Source: CAVREM01 sp963728825
Lineage (GTDB): Bacteria; Acidobacteriota; Vicinamibacteria; Vicinamibacterales; CAVVIG01
Length of the DNA: 64,000 bases
Direction: 5' to 3'
Assembly (NCBI GenBank): GCA_963728825.1
Contig: CAVSLA010000005.1
Span: forward strand, 1-64,000
Shown here: positions 52,022 through 61,172 of the stretch, one piece after another
Position numbering within the stretch: position 1 is the stretch's first letter
Layout of the letters: the number at the start of each line of letters is the position of its first letter
The notes under the pieces: generated by a model
Databases searched by the model: none
What the model was told of the DNA's origin: nothing
The model's input: the letters and a program-made list of their open reading frames with translations, nothing else
Position numbers and translations under genes: made by a program

Positions 52022-52690
52022 TCATTGCGACCGGTCCGCCGTGCCCTGTCGGTTCAGCACCACCACCGCCAGGTGGCGCGACAGCCGCCAGCGCTGGTCG
52101 AACTCGGCCAGCGTCTGCTGGCGCCAGCCGATGGCGGGATCGGCGGTCAGCACCCGGTCGCGGGCGCGGTTCAGGCCCACCACGACCTCGTAGTGCGGGA
52201 AGGCGGTGCCCGCGGTGACGTTCACCACGCCCGCGATCACCGGGCGCCCGGCCGACAGCTCGCGGACCAGATCGTCGGCCGTGGCCTCGATGACGAAGGA
52301 GGCCAGCCCCTTCGACCGGGCCACGTCCCGCAACCGCCCCGCCTCCACGCCGTTCTCATCGGTGATGGACCCCAGCCAGGCGCGCACCTGGTCCTCGTCG
52401 ACCGGGGTGCGTCCGCCGGGCGCCGTCAGCCAGGCCCCCAGCACCATCGCCAGCGCGGCGGCGCCACAATCGACCCGCGAGCGCTGCGGGACGAAGGTCA
52501 CCCCGCGCGCCATCGCCCAGCCCTCGCTGGCGGCCAGCGCCGGCGGGGGGTCGCCCTTGGACGCGCGCAGCACGCAACCGCCCGCGGACATGGCGACGCC
52601 CAGCGCCGCCAGCGTCAGCAGCGCCGGACGCGACCGGCGGGACCCGCATTGGGTCCCGCCCCTCCCAGGTGGTCGCCGGGGCCGGTTCAA
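52022..52690 (-). CDS. C39-like cysteine peptidase lipoprotein
   Basis: 222 residues, intact. A lipoprotein signal (LAALGVAMSAGGC) is followed by a papain-like C39 domain: VPQRSRVDCGAAALAMVLGA with the catalytic Cys, RLRDVARSKGLASFVIEA, RPVIAGVV, and the catalytic His and Asp in FPHYEVVVGLNRARDRVLTA and DPAIGWRQQTLAEFDQRW. C39 domains usually remove leader peptides inside ABC exporters; this one is a free lipoprotein outside the membrane. GTG or ATG at 52690 is one base past the stop of the small membrane peptide gene, so the two are coupled. Confidence 0.85.
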   Translation of the reverse strand: MNRPRRPPGRGGTQCGSRRSRPALLTLAALGVAMSAGGCVLRASKGDPPPALAASEGWAMARGVTFVPQRSRVDCGAAALAMVLGAWLTAPGGRTPVDEDQVRAWLGSITDENGVEAGRLRDVARSKGLASFVIEATADDLVRELSAGRPVIAGVVNVTAGTAFPHYEVVVGLNRARDRVLTADPAIGWRQQTLAEFDQRWRLSRHLAVVVLNRQGTADRSQ

Positions 52691-52691
52691 G

Positions 52692-53000
52692 TCAGAGCAG
52701 CAGGACCAGCAGGATCACCAGCAGGAGCAGCACGACCGCCGACCCACCGATGTAGATGCCGACGCCGCCCTTGAACTTCTCCAGGCCGGCGGCCTGTTGT
52801 TCGCGCTGGGCGTACGACAGGACCTGGCCGGTGGCGACGGCGGCCGCCGTCTGGCTACCCTCCGCCGGCGCGCTGGGGGCGGCCGGCGCCGGGCGAGTCG
52901 CAGCCGCACTGGTCGGCAGCCCCGCGGCCGCGAAAGCCGGCCCGGACACGAAAATGGTCACAACCATAGGGACTACCCAACGCAGCTTCGACAGCTTCAT
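52692..53000 (-). CDS. Small exported membrane peptide with YAxRE motif
   Basis: 102 residues, intact, from ATG 53000 after AAGGAG. A signal peptide (VVPMVVTIFVSGPAFAAAG), an Ala/Pro/Ser spacer, then a conserved-looking block YAQREQQAAGLEKFKGGVG and a C-terminal membrane helix (VVLLLLVILLVLLL) with almost no tail. Similar YAxRE..A..L..F.GG-plus-membrane-helix peptides occur next to C39-like peptidases in other bacteria, from memory. The pair with the C39-like lipoprotein suggests the peptide is its substrate or partner. Confidence 0.75.
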   Translation of the reverse strand: MKLSKLRWVVPMVVTIFVSGPAFAAAGLPTSAAATRPAPAAPSAPAEGSQTAAAVATGQVLSYAQREQQAAGLEKFKGGVGIYIGGSAVVLLLLVILLVLLL

Positions 53001-53203
53001 CGTTTCTCCTTGTCTCGGGAACCCTGCCCCGGTCCCACTTCGCTCTGCATCCTCCCGGCCAGGACCGCGCCCGATGCGACACGTGGGTTTTTCAGTGTTT
53101 CGCTGACCGCAAGTTACCCGAGGGGATCCTTCCTGTCACCGCGCGGTGACACCGGACGCTCACCCAGGTCAGGGCAGCGCGCTAACTGGCCCGGCGTGGG
53201 AAC

Positions 53204-55199
53204 ATGTCGATCGTGCGCGTCTTGCTGCTGACCCCGCCGATGACCCAGCTGAACACGCCGTACCCGGCGACGGCGTACCTGACCGGGTTCCTGCGCCAGC
53301 ACGCAGGGCGGGCTCGGCTGCGAGGTGCGCGCAGGCCGACCCGGCGCTCGAGCTGTTCCTGCGCCTGTTCTGCCGCGCCGGGCTGTCGAGCGGCGTCGCT
53401 GCTGGTAGGGCGGGCGCGCGGGGCGGCGGGCAAGCGGGGCGGGGGCAGCGATCGGTGCCCGGCCGGTCGCGCACTTCCTGGCCCACGCGGGCGCGTACGT
53501 CGACACCGTCGACGCCGTCGTCCGCTTCCTGCAGGGGCGCGACCCCGGGCTGGCCCTGCGCATCGTCGGCCGCGAGTTCCTGCCCGAGGGGCCGCGGTTC
53601 GCCGCGCTGGCCGCGGCCGACCCGGACGACGACGATGCGCCCGAGGTCCGCTGGCCTGGGCGTTCGGCGAGCTCGGCCTCGCAGGACCGCGCCAAGCACC
53701 TGGCCAGCCTGTACATCGACGACCTCGCCGACGTGGTCCGCGAGGGCATCGATCCCGCGCTTCGAGCTGTCGCGCTACGGCGAGAAGCTGGCCGCGAGCG
53801 CCGCCGCGTTCGACGCCGCTGCGCCGCCGCGCTCGAGGCCGCGCCCACGCTGGTCGACCGCACGCTCGACGAGATCACCGCGCGAGCTGGTGGCCGAGCA
53901 CCGGCCGGACCTGGTCGGCCTCACCGTGCCGTTCCCGGGCAACGTCTACGGCGCGTTCCGCATCGCCCGCGCAGTGCCGGCAGCTGTCGCCCGGCGACCC
54001 GCATCGTGCTCGGCGGCGGCTACGTCAACACCGAGCTGCGCGAGCTGTCCGAGCCGCGGGTGTTCGACTACGTCGACTACGTCACCGCTCGACGACGGCG
54101 AGCGGCCGATGCTGGCGCTGCTCGAGCACCTGCAGCGACCGGCGATCCCGCCGGCCGCTGCTGCGCACGCTTCGTGCGCGAGCCGGCCAGGTGGTCAGGC
54201 GCGACGCGATCGCACCGACGCTCGCACGACGTGCCCCATGCGCGACGCCGGCACGCCGACCTACGACGGGCTGCCGCTCGATCGCTACCTGTCGCTGTTC
54301 GAGATGCTCAACCCGATGCACCGCCTGTGGTCCGACGGGCGCTGGAACAAGCTGACCGTCGCGCACGGCTGCTACTGGAAGAAGTGCACGTTCTGCGACG
54401 TCACGCTCGACTACATCGCGCCGCTACGACCCGGCGTCGGCCGACCTGCTGGTCGATCGCATCGAGGCGCTGATCGCCGAGACCGGGCAGACCGGCTTTC
54501 ACTTCGTCGACGAGGCGGCGCCGCCCGCCGGCGCTGCGCGCGCTGGCCGAGCGCCTGATCGCGCGCAAGGTGGTCATCACCTGGTGGGGCAACATCCGCT
54601 TCGAGAAGACCTTCACGCCCGAGCTGGCCGAGCTGCTGGCCCGCTCCGGCTGCGTCGCGATCAGCGGCGGCCTCGAGGTGGCGTCGGACCGGCTGCTGGC
54701 AGCTGATGAAGAAGGGCGTCACCGTCGAGCAGGTCGCGCGGGTGACGCGCGCGTTCACCGACGCCGGCATCATGGTGCACGCCTATCTGATGTACGGGTT
54801 CCCGACCGAGACCGAGCAGGAGACCATCGACTCGCTCGAGCGCGTGCGCCAGCTGTTCGCCGAGGGCTGCATCCAGTCCGCGTTCTGGCACCGCTTCGCC
54901 GCCACCGCGCACAGCCCCATCGGCCAGGAGCCCGAGCGCTATCGGCATCCGCCTGCGCCGCCGCAGCCAGCGGTGCACGCTTCGCGCGCAACGAGCTCGC
55001 GCTTCGAGGATCCGACCGGCTGCGACCACGAGCTGCTCGGCGCAGGGCCTGCGCAAGGCCGCTCTACAACTACATGCACGGCATCGGCCTCGACGCCGAC
55101 GTGCGCGACTGGTTCCGGGACCAGGCGGGCATCGGCCCGCGGCGCATCCCGCGCCCCCAGGTGCCGCGCGATCTCGTCCAGCGCGCGCTGGATCGCTGA
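53204..55199 (+). CDS. B12-binding radical SAM protein
   Basis: About 650 residues. The N-terminus (VLLLTPPMTQLNTPYPATAY) and LVGLTVPFPGNVYGAFRIAR with LGGGYVNTEL resemble a cobalamin-binding Rossmann domain. The radical SAM cluster motif is HGCYWKKCTFCDV, a CX4CX2C spacing. The barrel continues with TGFHFVDEAAPP, VITWWGNIRFEKTFTPELAE and GLEVASDRLL, and ends with AHAYLMYGFPTETEQETIDS-type strands. The C-terminus has YNYMHGIGLDADVRDWF. Unlike oxygen-dependent enzymes it needs anaerobic SAM cleavage; the substrate is unknown. Breaks near 53310, 53330, 53440, 53670, 53681, 53757, 53883, 54000, 54087, 54225, 54425, 54705 and later. Confidence 0.75.
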
Positions 55200-55451
55200 C
55201 GGATCGGGAACGGTCCGGGCGCAGGGTGCTGGGCCCCGCGACGGATACGCGGCGAAGTGCCGATCGACGCCACCGGTGCAGGTGCGCCGATACGGGCGCG
55301 TACCGGGCGCCGGCGGGCCCGATACGCGTGCGAATCGTTCGGCCGCGAAAACCCTTAAACGCGCCGAACAAACCGCCATTCTTCGCCACTTTCCCGGTGG
55401 TCCACCTCTTGCGCCGTCGGGGGCGCGCCCCCTCGCGTCAGGAGACCAGTC
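55200..55451. other. Intergenic region before the di-heme oxidoreductase
   Basis: 252 bases with several overlapping CGATACGG/CCGTATCG-like short inverted words (55240-55330) and an A-rich stretch near 55345-55372. A likely ribosome-binding site, AGGAGA, precedes ATG 55452. No known riboswitch class is recognised. Confidence 0.4.
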
Positions 55452-57130
55452 ATGGCAATCCTCGGATCTCTCTCGAAGCTGCGGCGCCTTCCACGGCGCC
55501 ATCGTGTCGCCGTATTCCTCTCCACCCTGGCCGTGGCCAGCGCCGGCGTCAGCGCCTGGGCCATCGTCAGCACGCCCGACCTGCAGATCGTCGCCCAGCA
55601 CCACGCCCCCGTTCACGTGAAGACCTTTCAGGACGATCTGAACAACCTGGTGATGTCGGGCCGCAAGGCCGAGGCGTTCATCCTGGCGTTCGAGCGGGGC
55701 GATGAGATCTTCGGCGCCTCGTTCAACGCCCTGGATGGCGGCGGGGTCAACGTGGGCAACGGCGAACGTTACAGCCACGTGCCGCGCGCCGATCTGGCCG
55801 GTCCCGGCCAGTGGCGCACGCACTTTCCGCCGCGGGCCACCGGTCCCAACGCCGCCGCCTGCTTCGAATGTCACAACATCCCGGTCGAGGACGGGGCCGG
55901 TCTGCCCTCGGGCAACGTGCACCGCGATCCCCAGGGCAGCGCCTCGCTGGGCAAGTTCATCCAGCGCAACGCCCCCCACCTGTTCGGTTCGGGCGCCGTC
56001 CAGCGGCTGGCCGAGGAGATGACCGACGAGCTGCGGGCCAGGGCCCGCGACGCCATCGCCGGCTGCGCGATGCCGGGCTGCACCGCCACCGTCACCCTGA
56101 CCACCAAGGGGGTCAATTTCGGCACGGTCATCATCACCCGCACCACGCCCGGCCCCGAGCCGATTCCCCCGAACAACTGCATGGGCACCGACGCCATCCC
56201 GTTCATCGATCCGGCCGACTGCCTGGCGGGCGTGACCGCGGACATCCGGGGCCTGCAGGGCATCGGTCGTGACCTGGTGGTGCGCGGGTTCCAGTGGAAG
56301 GGGTCCATCGCCTTCGTCCGCGACTTCAACCGGGACGCCAGCAACCAGGAGATCGGCATGCAGTCGGTCGAGATGACCGGCGAGAATCGGGACGGCGACT
56401 TCGACGGCGTGATCAACGAGCTGCGGGTGGGCGACCAGACCGCCCTGGCGGTGTACATCTCGGCCCAGCCGCGCCCGACCACCCGCCAGGAACTGGCCCG
56501 CCTGGGCCTGATCCCGGCGCTGACCCGGGCGGAGAACGACGCCATCGGGCGGGGCACCACCCGGTTCAGCGCCATCGGCTGCGCCACCTGCCACATGCCC
56601 AGCCTGACCATCAACCAGGCGACGTTCAGCGAGCCCAGCCAGAACGCCAGCTTCCGGGATGCGCGCTTCCCCGCCGGTCAGGATCCCCTCAGCCGCGGGA
56701 CTGAACCCGGCCACCGCCGTCAGCTATGACCTGACCAACGACCAGCCCGACAACCGCATCGTGGTCAACGGGCGCGAGGTGCGCTTCGGCGCCTTCGAGA
56801 AGGGCTCCGCCCGCGGCAGCGCCATCGTCCGACTGTTCGGCGACCTGAAGCGGCACGACATGGGGGCGAAGCTGGCCGAGCAGAATCGACGAGAGTGGCT
56901 GACCGGCGCCCAGCGTGTTCCTGACCGAGAACCTGTGGGGCGTCGGCTCGACCGGGCCGTACCTGCACGACGGCCGGGCCACCACCTTGACCGAGGCCAT
57001 CCTGGAGCACGGGGGCGAGGCCCAGGTCTCGCGGGACAACTACGTCAAGCTGACGGTGGCGCAGCGGAACGACGTGCTCGCTTTCCTCAACAACCAGGTG
57101 CTGTTCACGGTTCCCGAGGAGGAAGAGTAG
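55452..57130 (+). CDS. Di-heme oxidoreductase (DHOR family)
   Basis: About 560 residues with a signal-anchor (VAVFLSTLAVASAGVSAWAI). First heme motif CFECHNIPVEDGAG; then PNAAACFECHN is preceded by GERYSHVPRADL. Second heme motif IGCATCHMPSLTI. C-terminal GVGSTGPYLHDGRATTLTEA with the characteristic LHDGRA, then HGGEA and a final LNNQVLFTVPEEEE. This matches the di-heme, thiol oxidoreductase/peroxidase-like family PF06537. The frame shifts near 56695 and 56905. It is periplasmic or anchored and probably passes electrons with the other cytochromes in the window. Confidence 0.85.
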
Positions 57131-57132
57131 GC

Positions 57133-57747
57133 GTGATCGCCGTCCGGCGTCCAATCCTGATCGCCGCCGCAACGGCGGTGGTCGCTTCGGGCTGGCTGCT
57201 GTGGCAGTCGCTGTCCGGGGGACCGACGGTGGCGCCGGTCCCCCAGCCGGCGCCCCGGGTGACCCGGCCGTCGACCTGGCGGGGACGGGATCGTCACCGT
57301 CCGGCCGCGACCGATTCCGCATCGGTCCCACGACTGGCAGAGGTTTCGCGTGCAGCTGGCGTCGGTCCTCGCCTTGCCGGGGATTCGGCACGAGGGGGCG
57401 GGGTGGGGGCGCCGGCGCCAGCTGCACGCGGTTTGTTTCCCCTGGGGGCGGGGGAGGAACCCGCGCCCGATCCGGTGGTGGCGGCGCGGGAGGATCGCTT
57501 GCGGGCCAGGGTCGAGAGCTTGCGCCAGGCGTTTCCCGGGGTGCGGATGGTGTTCGCCGACTGCAGCGCCCACAACGGCGAAGGCTGCCTGGCCCGGGTG
57601 GAATCGACCAGCCCGGTGGAGATCAACCGCTTCGCCGAAACCGCCCGCAAGTCACCGGGACTGGCCGCGGTCCGGGTGCGCGAGCACCTGACCGCCATGA
57701 ACGGCGTCGTCTGGCACGCCGACCTCGAACCCCGCTACGACCCCTGA
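57133..57747 (+). CDS. Unknown membrane-anchored protein
   Basis: About 204 residues from GTG 57133, two bases after the previous stop, so probably translated with it. An N-terminal membrane segment (RRPILIAAATAVVASGWLLW) is followed by a Pro/Arg/Ser-rich region that may include compensating indels (about 57280-57440). The C-terminal domain is well formed (RARVESLRQAFPGVRMVFAD, CSAHNGEGCLARVESTSPVE, NRFAETARKSPGLAAVRVRE, HLTAMNGVVWHADLEPRYDP). No family recognised. Confidence 0.65.
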   Translation: MIAVRRPILIAAATAVVASGWLLWQSLSGGPTVAPVPQPAPRVTRPSTWRGRDRHRPAATDSASVPRLAEVSRAAGVGPRLAGDSARGGGVGAPAPAARGLFPLGAGEEPAPDPVVAAREDRLRARVESLRQAFPGVRMVFADCSAHNGEGCLARVESTSPVEINRFAETARKSPGLAAVRVREHLTAMNGVVWHADLEPRYDP

Positions 57748-57750
57748 GGG

Positions 57751-58140
57751 TTACCGGAAGTCGTCGACGCGGACGCTCTCTTCGCGTAGCCAGCGCCAGA
57801 CCAGGGTGCGCTGGCGGCCGATCTCCCGGGCCACCCGGGCGACGTCGCCGGCGTGGCGGGCCAGCAGGGCCATCAACTCGTCCCGGGTGGGGCGCTTGCG
57901 GCGGCCGCCTTCGGGCCCGCGGTTGCCCACCCGGGCGTCGACCCGGGCAGCAATCGGACCGGGCAGGTGGGCCAGCTCCACCGGCTGGCCGTCCTCGGCC
58001 AGCACCCGCGCCACCGCCATGACCTTGGCCAGTTCCCGCACGTTGCCCTTCCAGGAGTGAAGGAACAGCGCCAGGTAGGCTTCGGGCGCCCAGCCGCCCG
58101 GCCCCACGCCCCCCATGGCCAGCGCCAGCATGCCGATGTA
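57751..58140 (-). CDS. C-terminal fragment of a sigma-54 activator
   Basis: Only the last 125 residues are present: the end of the AAA+ domain (YLALFLHSWKGNVRELAKVM, the conserved W.GNVREL block) and a Fis-type helix-turn-helix (LARHAGDVARVAREIGRQRT, LVWRWLREESVRVDDFR). The reading frame begins abruptly near 58140, where the adjoining sequence belongs to an unrelated molybdenum hydroxylase. An ATG at 58131 would not give a functional protein without the Walker A and GAFTGA regions. It converges on the gene ending at 57747. Confidence 0.8.
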   Translation of the reverse strand, partial: YIGMLALAMGGVGPGGWAPEAYLALFLHSWKGNVRELAKVMAVARVLAEDGQPVELAHLPGPIAARVDARVGNRGPEGGRRKRPTRDELMALLARHAGDVARVAREIGRQRTLVWRWLREESVRVDDFR

Positions 58141-58145
58141 TCGAG
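58135..58145. other. Junction between unrelated sequences
   Basis: On the minus strand the molybdenum hydroxylase reads NNWTKTS and then changes, within a few bases, to the sigma-54 activator, which starts IGMLALAMGG. Base composition and codon use differ on the two sides. Either the assembly joined two genomes or a rearrangement truncated both genes. Confidence 0.8.
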
Positions 58146-60334
58146 GTCTTGGTCCAGTTGTTCAGGTCTTCCGGCGGCTCGTGGCCGTCGTATTTGCCGC
58201 CGAGCTCGATCGCCTTCTGCGCGACCTGCGCGAACGTCATGCTCCGGCCGCCGCCGGAGACACGGCCGTCCGCAACCTGATAGCCGGCCGGGTTGCCGCC
58301 GAGCGACTTCGCCGCGACTTCCTGAATCAGCGTCTTCGCGTAGGTGCCGACCGCATGAGCGGCGCGCGTCATGGCGTGCGCCGTCTGGCTGCCGCCTGAC
58401 GAACAGCTCCACGGCAGGTTCTTGCTCGTGTTGCCGAACACCACTTCGCACTGCTCCCAGGGCACACCGATGATTTCGGCGGCGACGCGATGAACGTCGA
58501 ACATCGCGTGCGTCCCGAGATTGCCGATGCCCGACTGGATCTGCACCTTGCCGTCGGGACGGACGATCAGCAGGCCGTCAAAACCGACCGAGCCGGCCGA
58601 ATAGGTGCTGACCGCGACGCCGGAGCCGCGCGCTTTGGTGCCGATCCGCTTGCCGCTGCGCGCCTTCTTCTCTTCCCACTTGAAGATCTCTGCGCCCTTG
58701 TCGAGTGCTTCCTTGACGAAGGCGCTGGTGGCGTAGCCCTGCGCACCCTGCGCACCCGGCGCGCCGAACCGCGCCTTGCCGGCGGGCGCGTTGATCTTGT
58801 GGATCTCGACTTCGTCGATCCCCAGCTGGCGCGCCGCCTTGCCGAGGATCGGCTCCATCGCGGCGACGCCCTGCATCCCGCCGGGCGCGCGCTGCGCGCC
58901 GCGCGGCGGCGTGTTGGTGAGGACCGACAGACCGCGGAAGCGCATCGCCTTCGGCTGATACGCCAGCGAGATCGTCGCTGCGGCGGAACCGCCGTCGCCC
59001 ACCTGATCGTAGGGACCGTTCTCGGCGACCGCAAAAAAGTCGAGCGCCGTGATGCGGCCGTCCTTGGCGAAGCCGACCTTCGTGCGCGTGTGAAGCGCCG
59101 GACGCGCGCGGCCGATGTAGTGGTCCTCCTCGCGGGTGATGCGCATCATCACCGGCGCGTTGGCCTTCTTCGACAGCAGCGCCGGAATCGCCATCGCGAT
59201 GTAGCCGGGGATGCGGCTGCCGAAGCCGCCGCCGGTGTATTCGCTGATGAGCACGACGTCACTGGCGGGAATGCCCACCCAGCGGGCGATCGAGCCGACG
59301 GTTTGAACGGTGCTCTGCGTTCCGCCATGAAGGAACAGCTTGCCGTTCTGCCAGTAGGCCATCGCCGAGCGCGGCTCCATCGACTGATGGCTGGTGTTCT
59401 GCCCGACGAATGTCTCGTCGAGCACGAGCGCCGCTTCCTTGAATCCTGCGTCGAGGTCGCCGAACCGCCATTCGGTGGTGTGCCGGCCGATTGGCAGCTG
59501 CCCGTCGGTAGCCGTCGCAAACTCCGCCTCGGTCCATTTCATTTCGCCGACCTGCGGACCGCCGCCACCGCCGCCGCCGCGTCCGCCTCGACCTGGTGCT
59601 GGCGCCGCTGCCGCCGCACCGCGCGCCGCGCCTTCACCGCCGCGTGCCGCGCCTTCGCCGCCACGACCCTCCGCGCCGCGTGCCGCGCCTTCACCGCCGC
59701 GCGCCGCGGCGGCGCCGCGTCCTTCAACAGCGCCGCGCCCTTCAGCCGCGCCACGTCCCTCAGCAGCCCCGCGTCCCTCGCCGCGTCCCTGAGGTTGCGC
59801 ACCTCCGGCCGGCGCTTGCGCCCCGCCGCGTGCCGCGCCAGCCGCGCCCCCAGGCGGGGTCGCAGGCATCCAGACGTTGCCGGTCTCGCGCGCATTCGCG
59901 CTGCCGGGCCGCAGGCTCGCAATCGGATCGACCGCAAACGGCAGCGGCTCGTATTCGATCTGAATCGCTTCGACCGCCGCGGCAGCGGTGTACTCGTCGT
60001 CTGCCGCGACGGCGAGAATCGGCTCGCCTTCGTACAGCGGTTCCATCGTGAGGCCGCGTTCACTGATGGTCGACGCGCGGACGTTCTCGCCAAGCTCGGC
60101 GCCCGCGGCAACGCCCGGCAGATCGTCGACGGTCAGAATGGCTTTGACCCCGGGCATCGCGAGCGCCGCGCTGGTGTCGATGCGCAACACCCGCGCGTGC
60201 GGCATCGGGCTGAGCAGCAGCTTCGCGAACAGCATCCCGTCCGCGCGGAAGTCTTCCGCATACTTCGCCTGTCCCGTGACCTTCGCCACCAGGTCCGGCG
60301 TCGTGTAGTTCTGGCCTACGAGTTTTGTGGCCAT
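58141..60334 (-). CDS. Molybdenum hydroxylase large subunit, C-terminally truncated
   Basis: A xanthine dehydrogenase/aldehyde oxidase-family molybdopterin subunit. ATG 60334 (MATKLVGQNYTTPDLVAKVT). Typical blocks: KYAEDFRADGMLFAKLLLSP, MPGVKAILTVDDLPGVAAGA, GEPILAVAADDEYTAAAAVE, QNTSHQSMEPRSAMAYW, EYTGGGFGSRIPGYIA, TNTPPRGAQRAPGGMQG, and SCSSGGSQTAHAMTRAAHAV. An unusual insertion of about 90 residues rich in RGAAEGRG and RGGEGAARG repeats lies between the first two domains (59580-59860). The protein stops being recognisable after EPPEDLNNWTKTS near 58147; the last quarter, with the catalytic Glu region, is missing. The frame is otherwise clean. Confidence 0.85.
59580..59860. repeat. Low-complexity Arg/Gly/Glu/Ala repeat in a coding region
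   Basis: Short imperfect direct repeats (units of 12-24 bases such as CGTGCCGCGCCTTC on the plus strand) encode GGEGAARG/RGAAEG-type peptides within the molybdenum hydroxylase. They are all in frame. Confidence 0.75.
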
Positions 60335-60336
60335 GG

Positions 60337-60975
60337 TTAGGCTCTCCGCATCAATTCGGCGCCGTGCATCATCGCCGTCAGAATCTTGTCGTAGTCCTGG
60401 CACCGGCACAGGTTGCCCGAAATCCCGTGCGCCAGCTCCGGCCGCGTCGGGTTCGGATTCATCTTCAGATACCCCACCGTCGCCATCACGAACCCCGGCA
60501 TGCAGAACGCGCACTGGAACCCCTGTTCCGCGACCACGCCCTGCTGCACCGGATGCAGCGTCCCGTCGGCCGCCGCCAGCCCTTCAATCGTCGTGATCCG
60601 CTTGCCCCGCACCGAGTGCGTCAGCGTCGAGCACGAATACCGCGGGATGTCGTCCACCAGCACCGTGCACGCCCCGCACTCCGCGCGGTCGCACCCCAGC
60701 TTGGTGCCCGTCAGCCCCAGCTTGTAGCGCAGCGTCATCGCCAGCGTTTCCTGCTTCATCACGTCGACGCGCCGCTCCTGCCCGTTCACCGTCAGCGTCA
60801 GCAGCCGCTCCACCGCCCCCGGCGCCGACGTCTGCTGGCCGAGCAGTGGACTGCCCCGGAACACATACGCGGCCGACGACACCGCGGCCCCCGCCGCGAT
60901 CACACCCTTGATGAAGTTGCGACGCGAGACGTCGCTCGGTGCGTCTTCAATCGGGTTGTTGTCCTGGTCTGCCAT
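60337..60975 (-). CDS. Tat-exported 2Fe-2S subunit of molybdenum hydroxylase
   Basis: 212 residues, intact. A twin-arginine signal (SRRNFIKGVIAAGAAVSSAA) precedes the N-terminal plant-type [2Fe-2S] cluster (GTKLGCDRAECGACTVLVDD) and the C-terminal cluster (GFQCAFCMPGFVMATVGYL, ISGNLCRCQDYDKIL). It delivers electrons from the molybdenum centre; this export signal means the complex works in the periplasm, as in isoquinoline oxidoreductase- or PaoABC-like enzymes. It ends two bases before the large subunit start, so the two are co-translated. No FAD subunit is seen nearby. Confidence 0.92.
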   Translation of the reverse strand: MADQDNNPIEDAPSDVSRRNFIKGVIAAGAAVSSAAYVFRGSPLLGQQTSAPGAVERLLTLTVNGQERRVDVMKQETLAMTLRYKLGLTGTKLGCDRAECGACTVLVDDIPRYSCSTLTHSVRGKRITTIEGLAAADGTLHPVQQGVVAEQGFQCAFCMPGFVMATVGYLKMNPNPTRPELAHGISGNLCRCQDYDKILTAMMHGAELMRRA

Positions 60976-61172
60976 GAGCTGGGCCTCGTTGAAAGGGTTG
61001 TCACAGGGGATTATTACAAACGTCCAGATGTTGCGGCCGGGCGCCAGCGTTTGTCAACAGAAAGAACGGTCGGGTTGGGACTCGATGACCCTGCGGCTCA
61101 ACGAGTTCCGGACAGGCAGGCCCAGACGAAGGGGGGCTTCCGGCGGACCTCGACGATCCGCCGGCGCGACGC

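Noticed and set aside
55200..55451. Cobalamin riboswitch between the B12-radical SAM gene and the di-heme gene
   Set aside because: It lies downstream of the radical SAM gene, and no B12-box or other known riboswitch core could be found.
59580..59860. Possible CRISPR or transposon repeat
   Set aside because: Short, in-frame, imperfect tandem units inside one coding region with no spacers or terminal repeats.
57623..60514. 963-residue protein ending in Arg-rich sequence
   Set aside because: Joins a molybdenum hydroxylase to out-of-frame sigma-54 activator DNA across the 58,140 junction; the last part is not a real protein.
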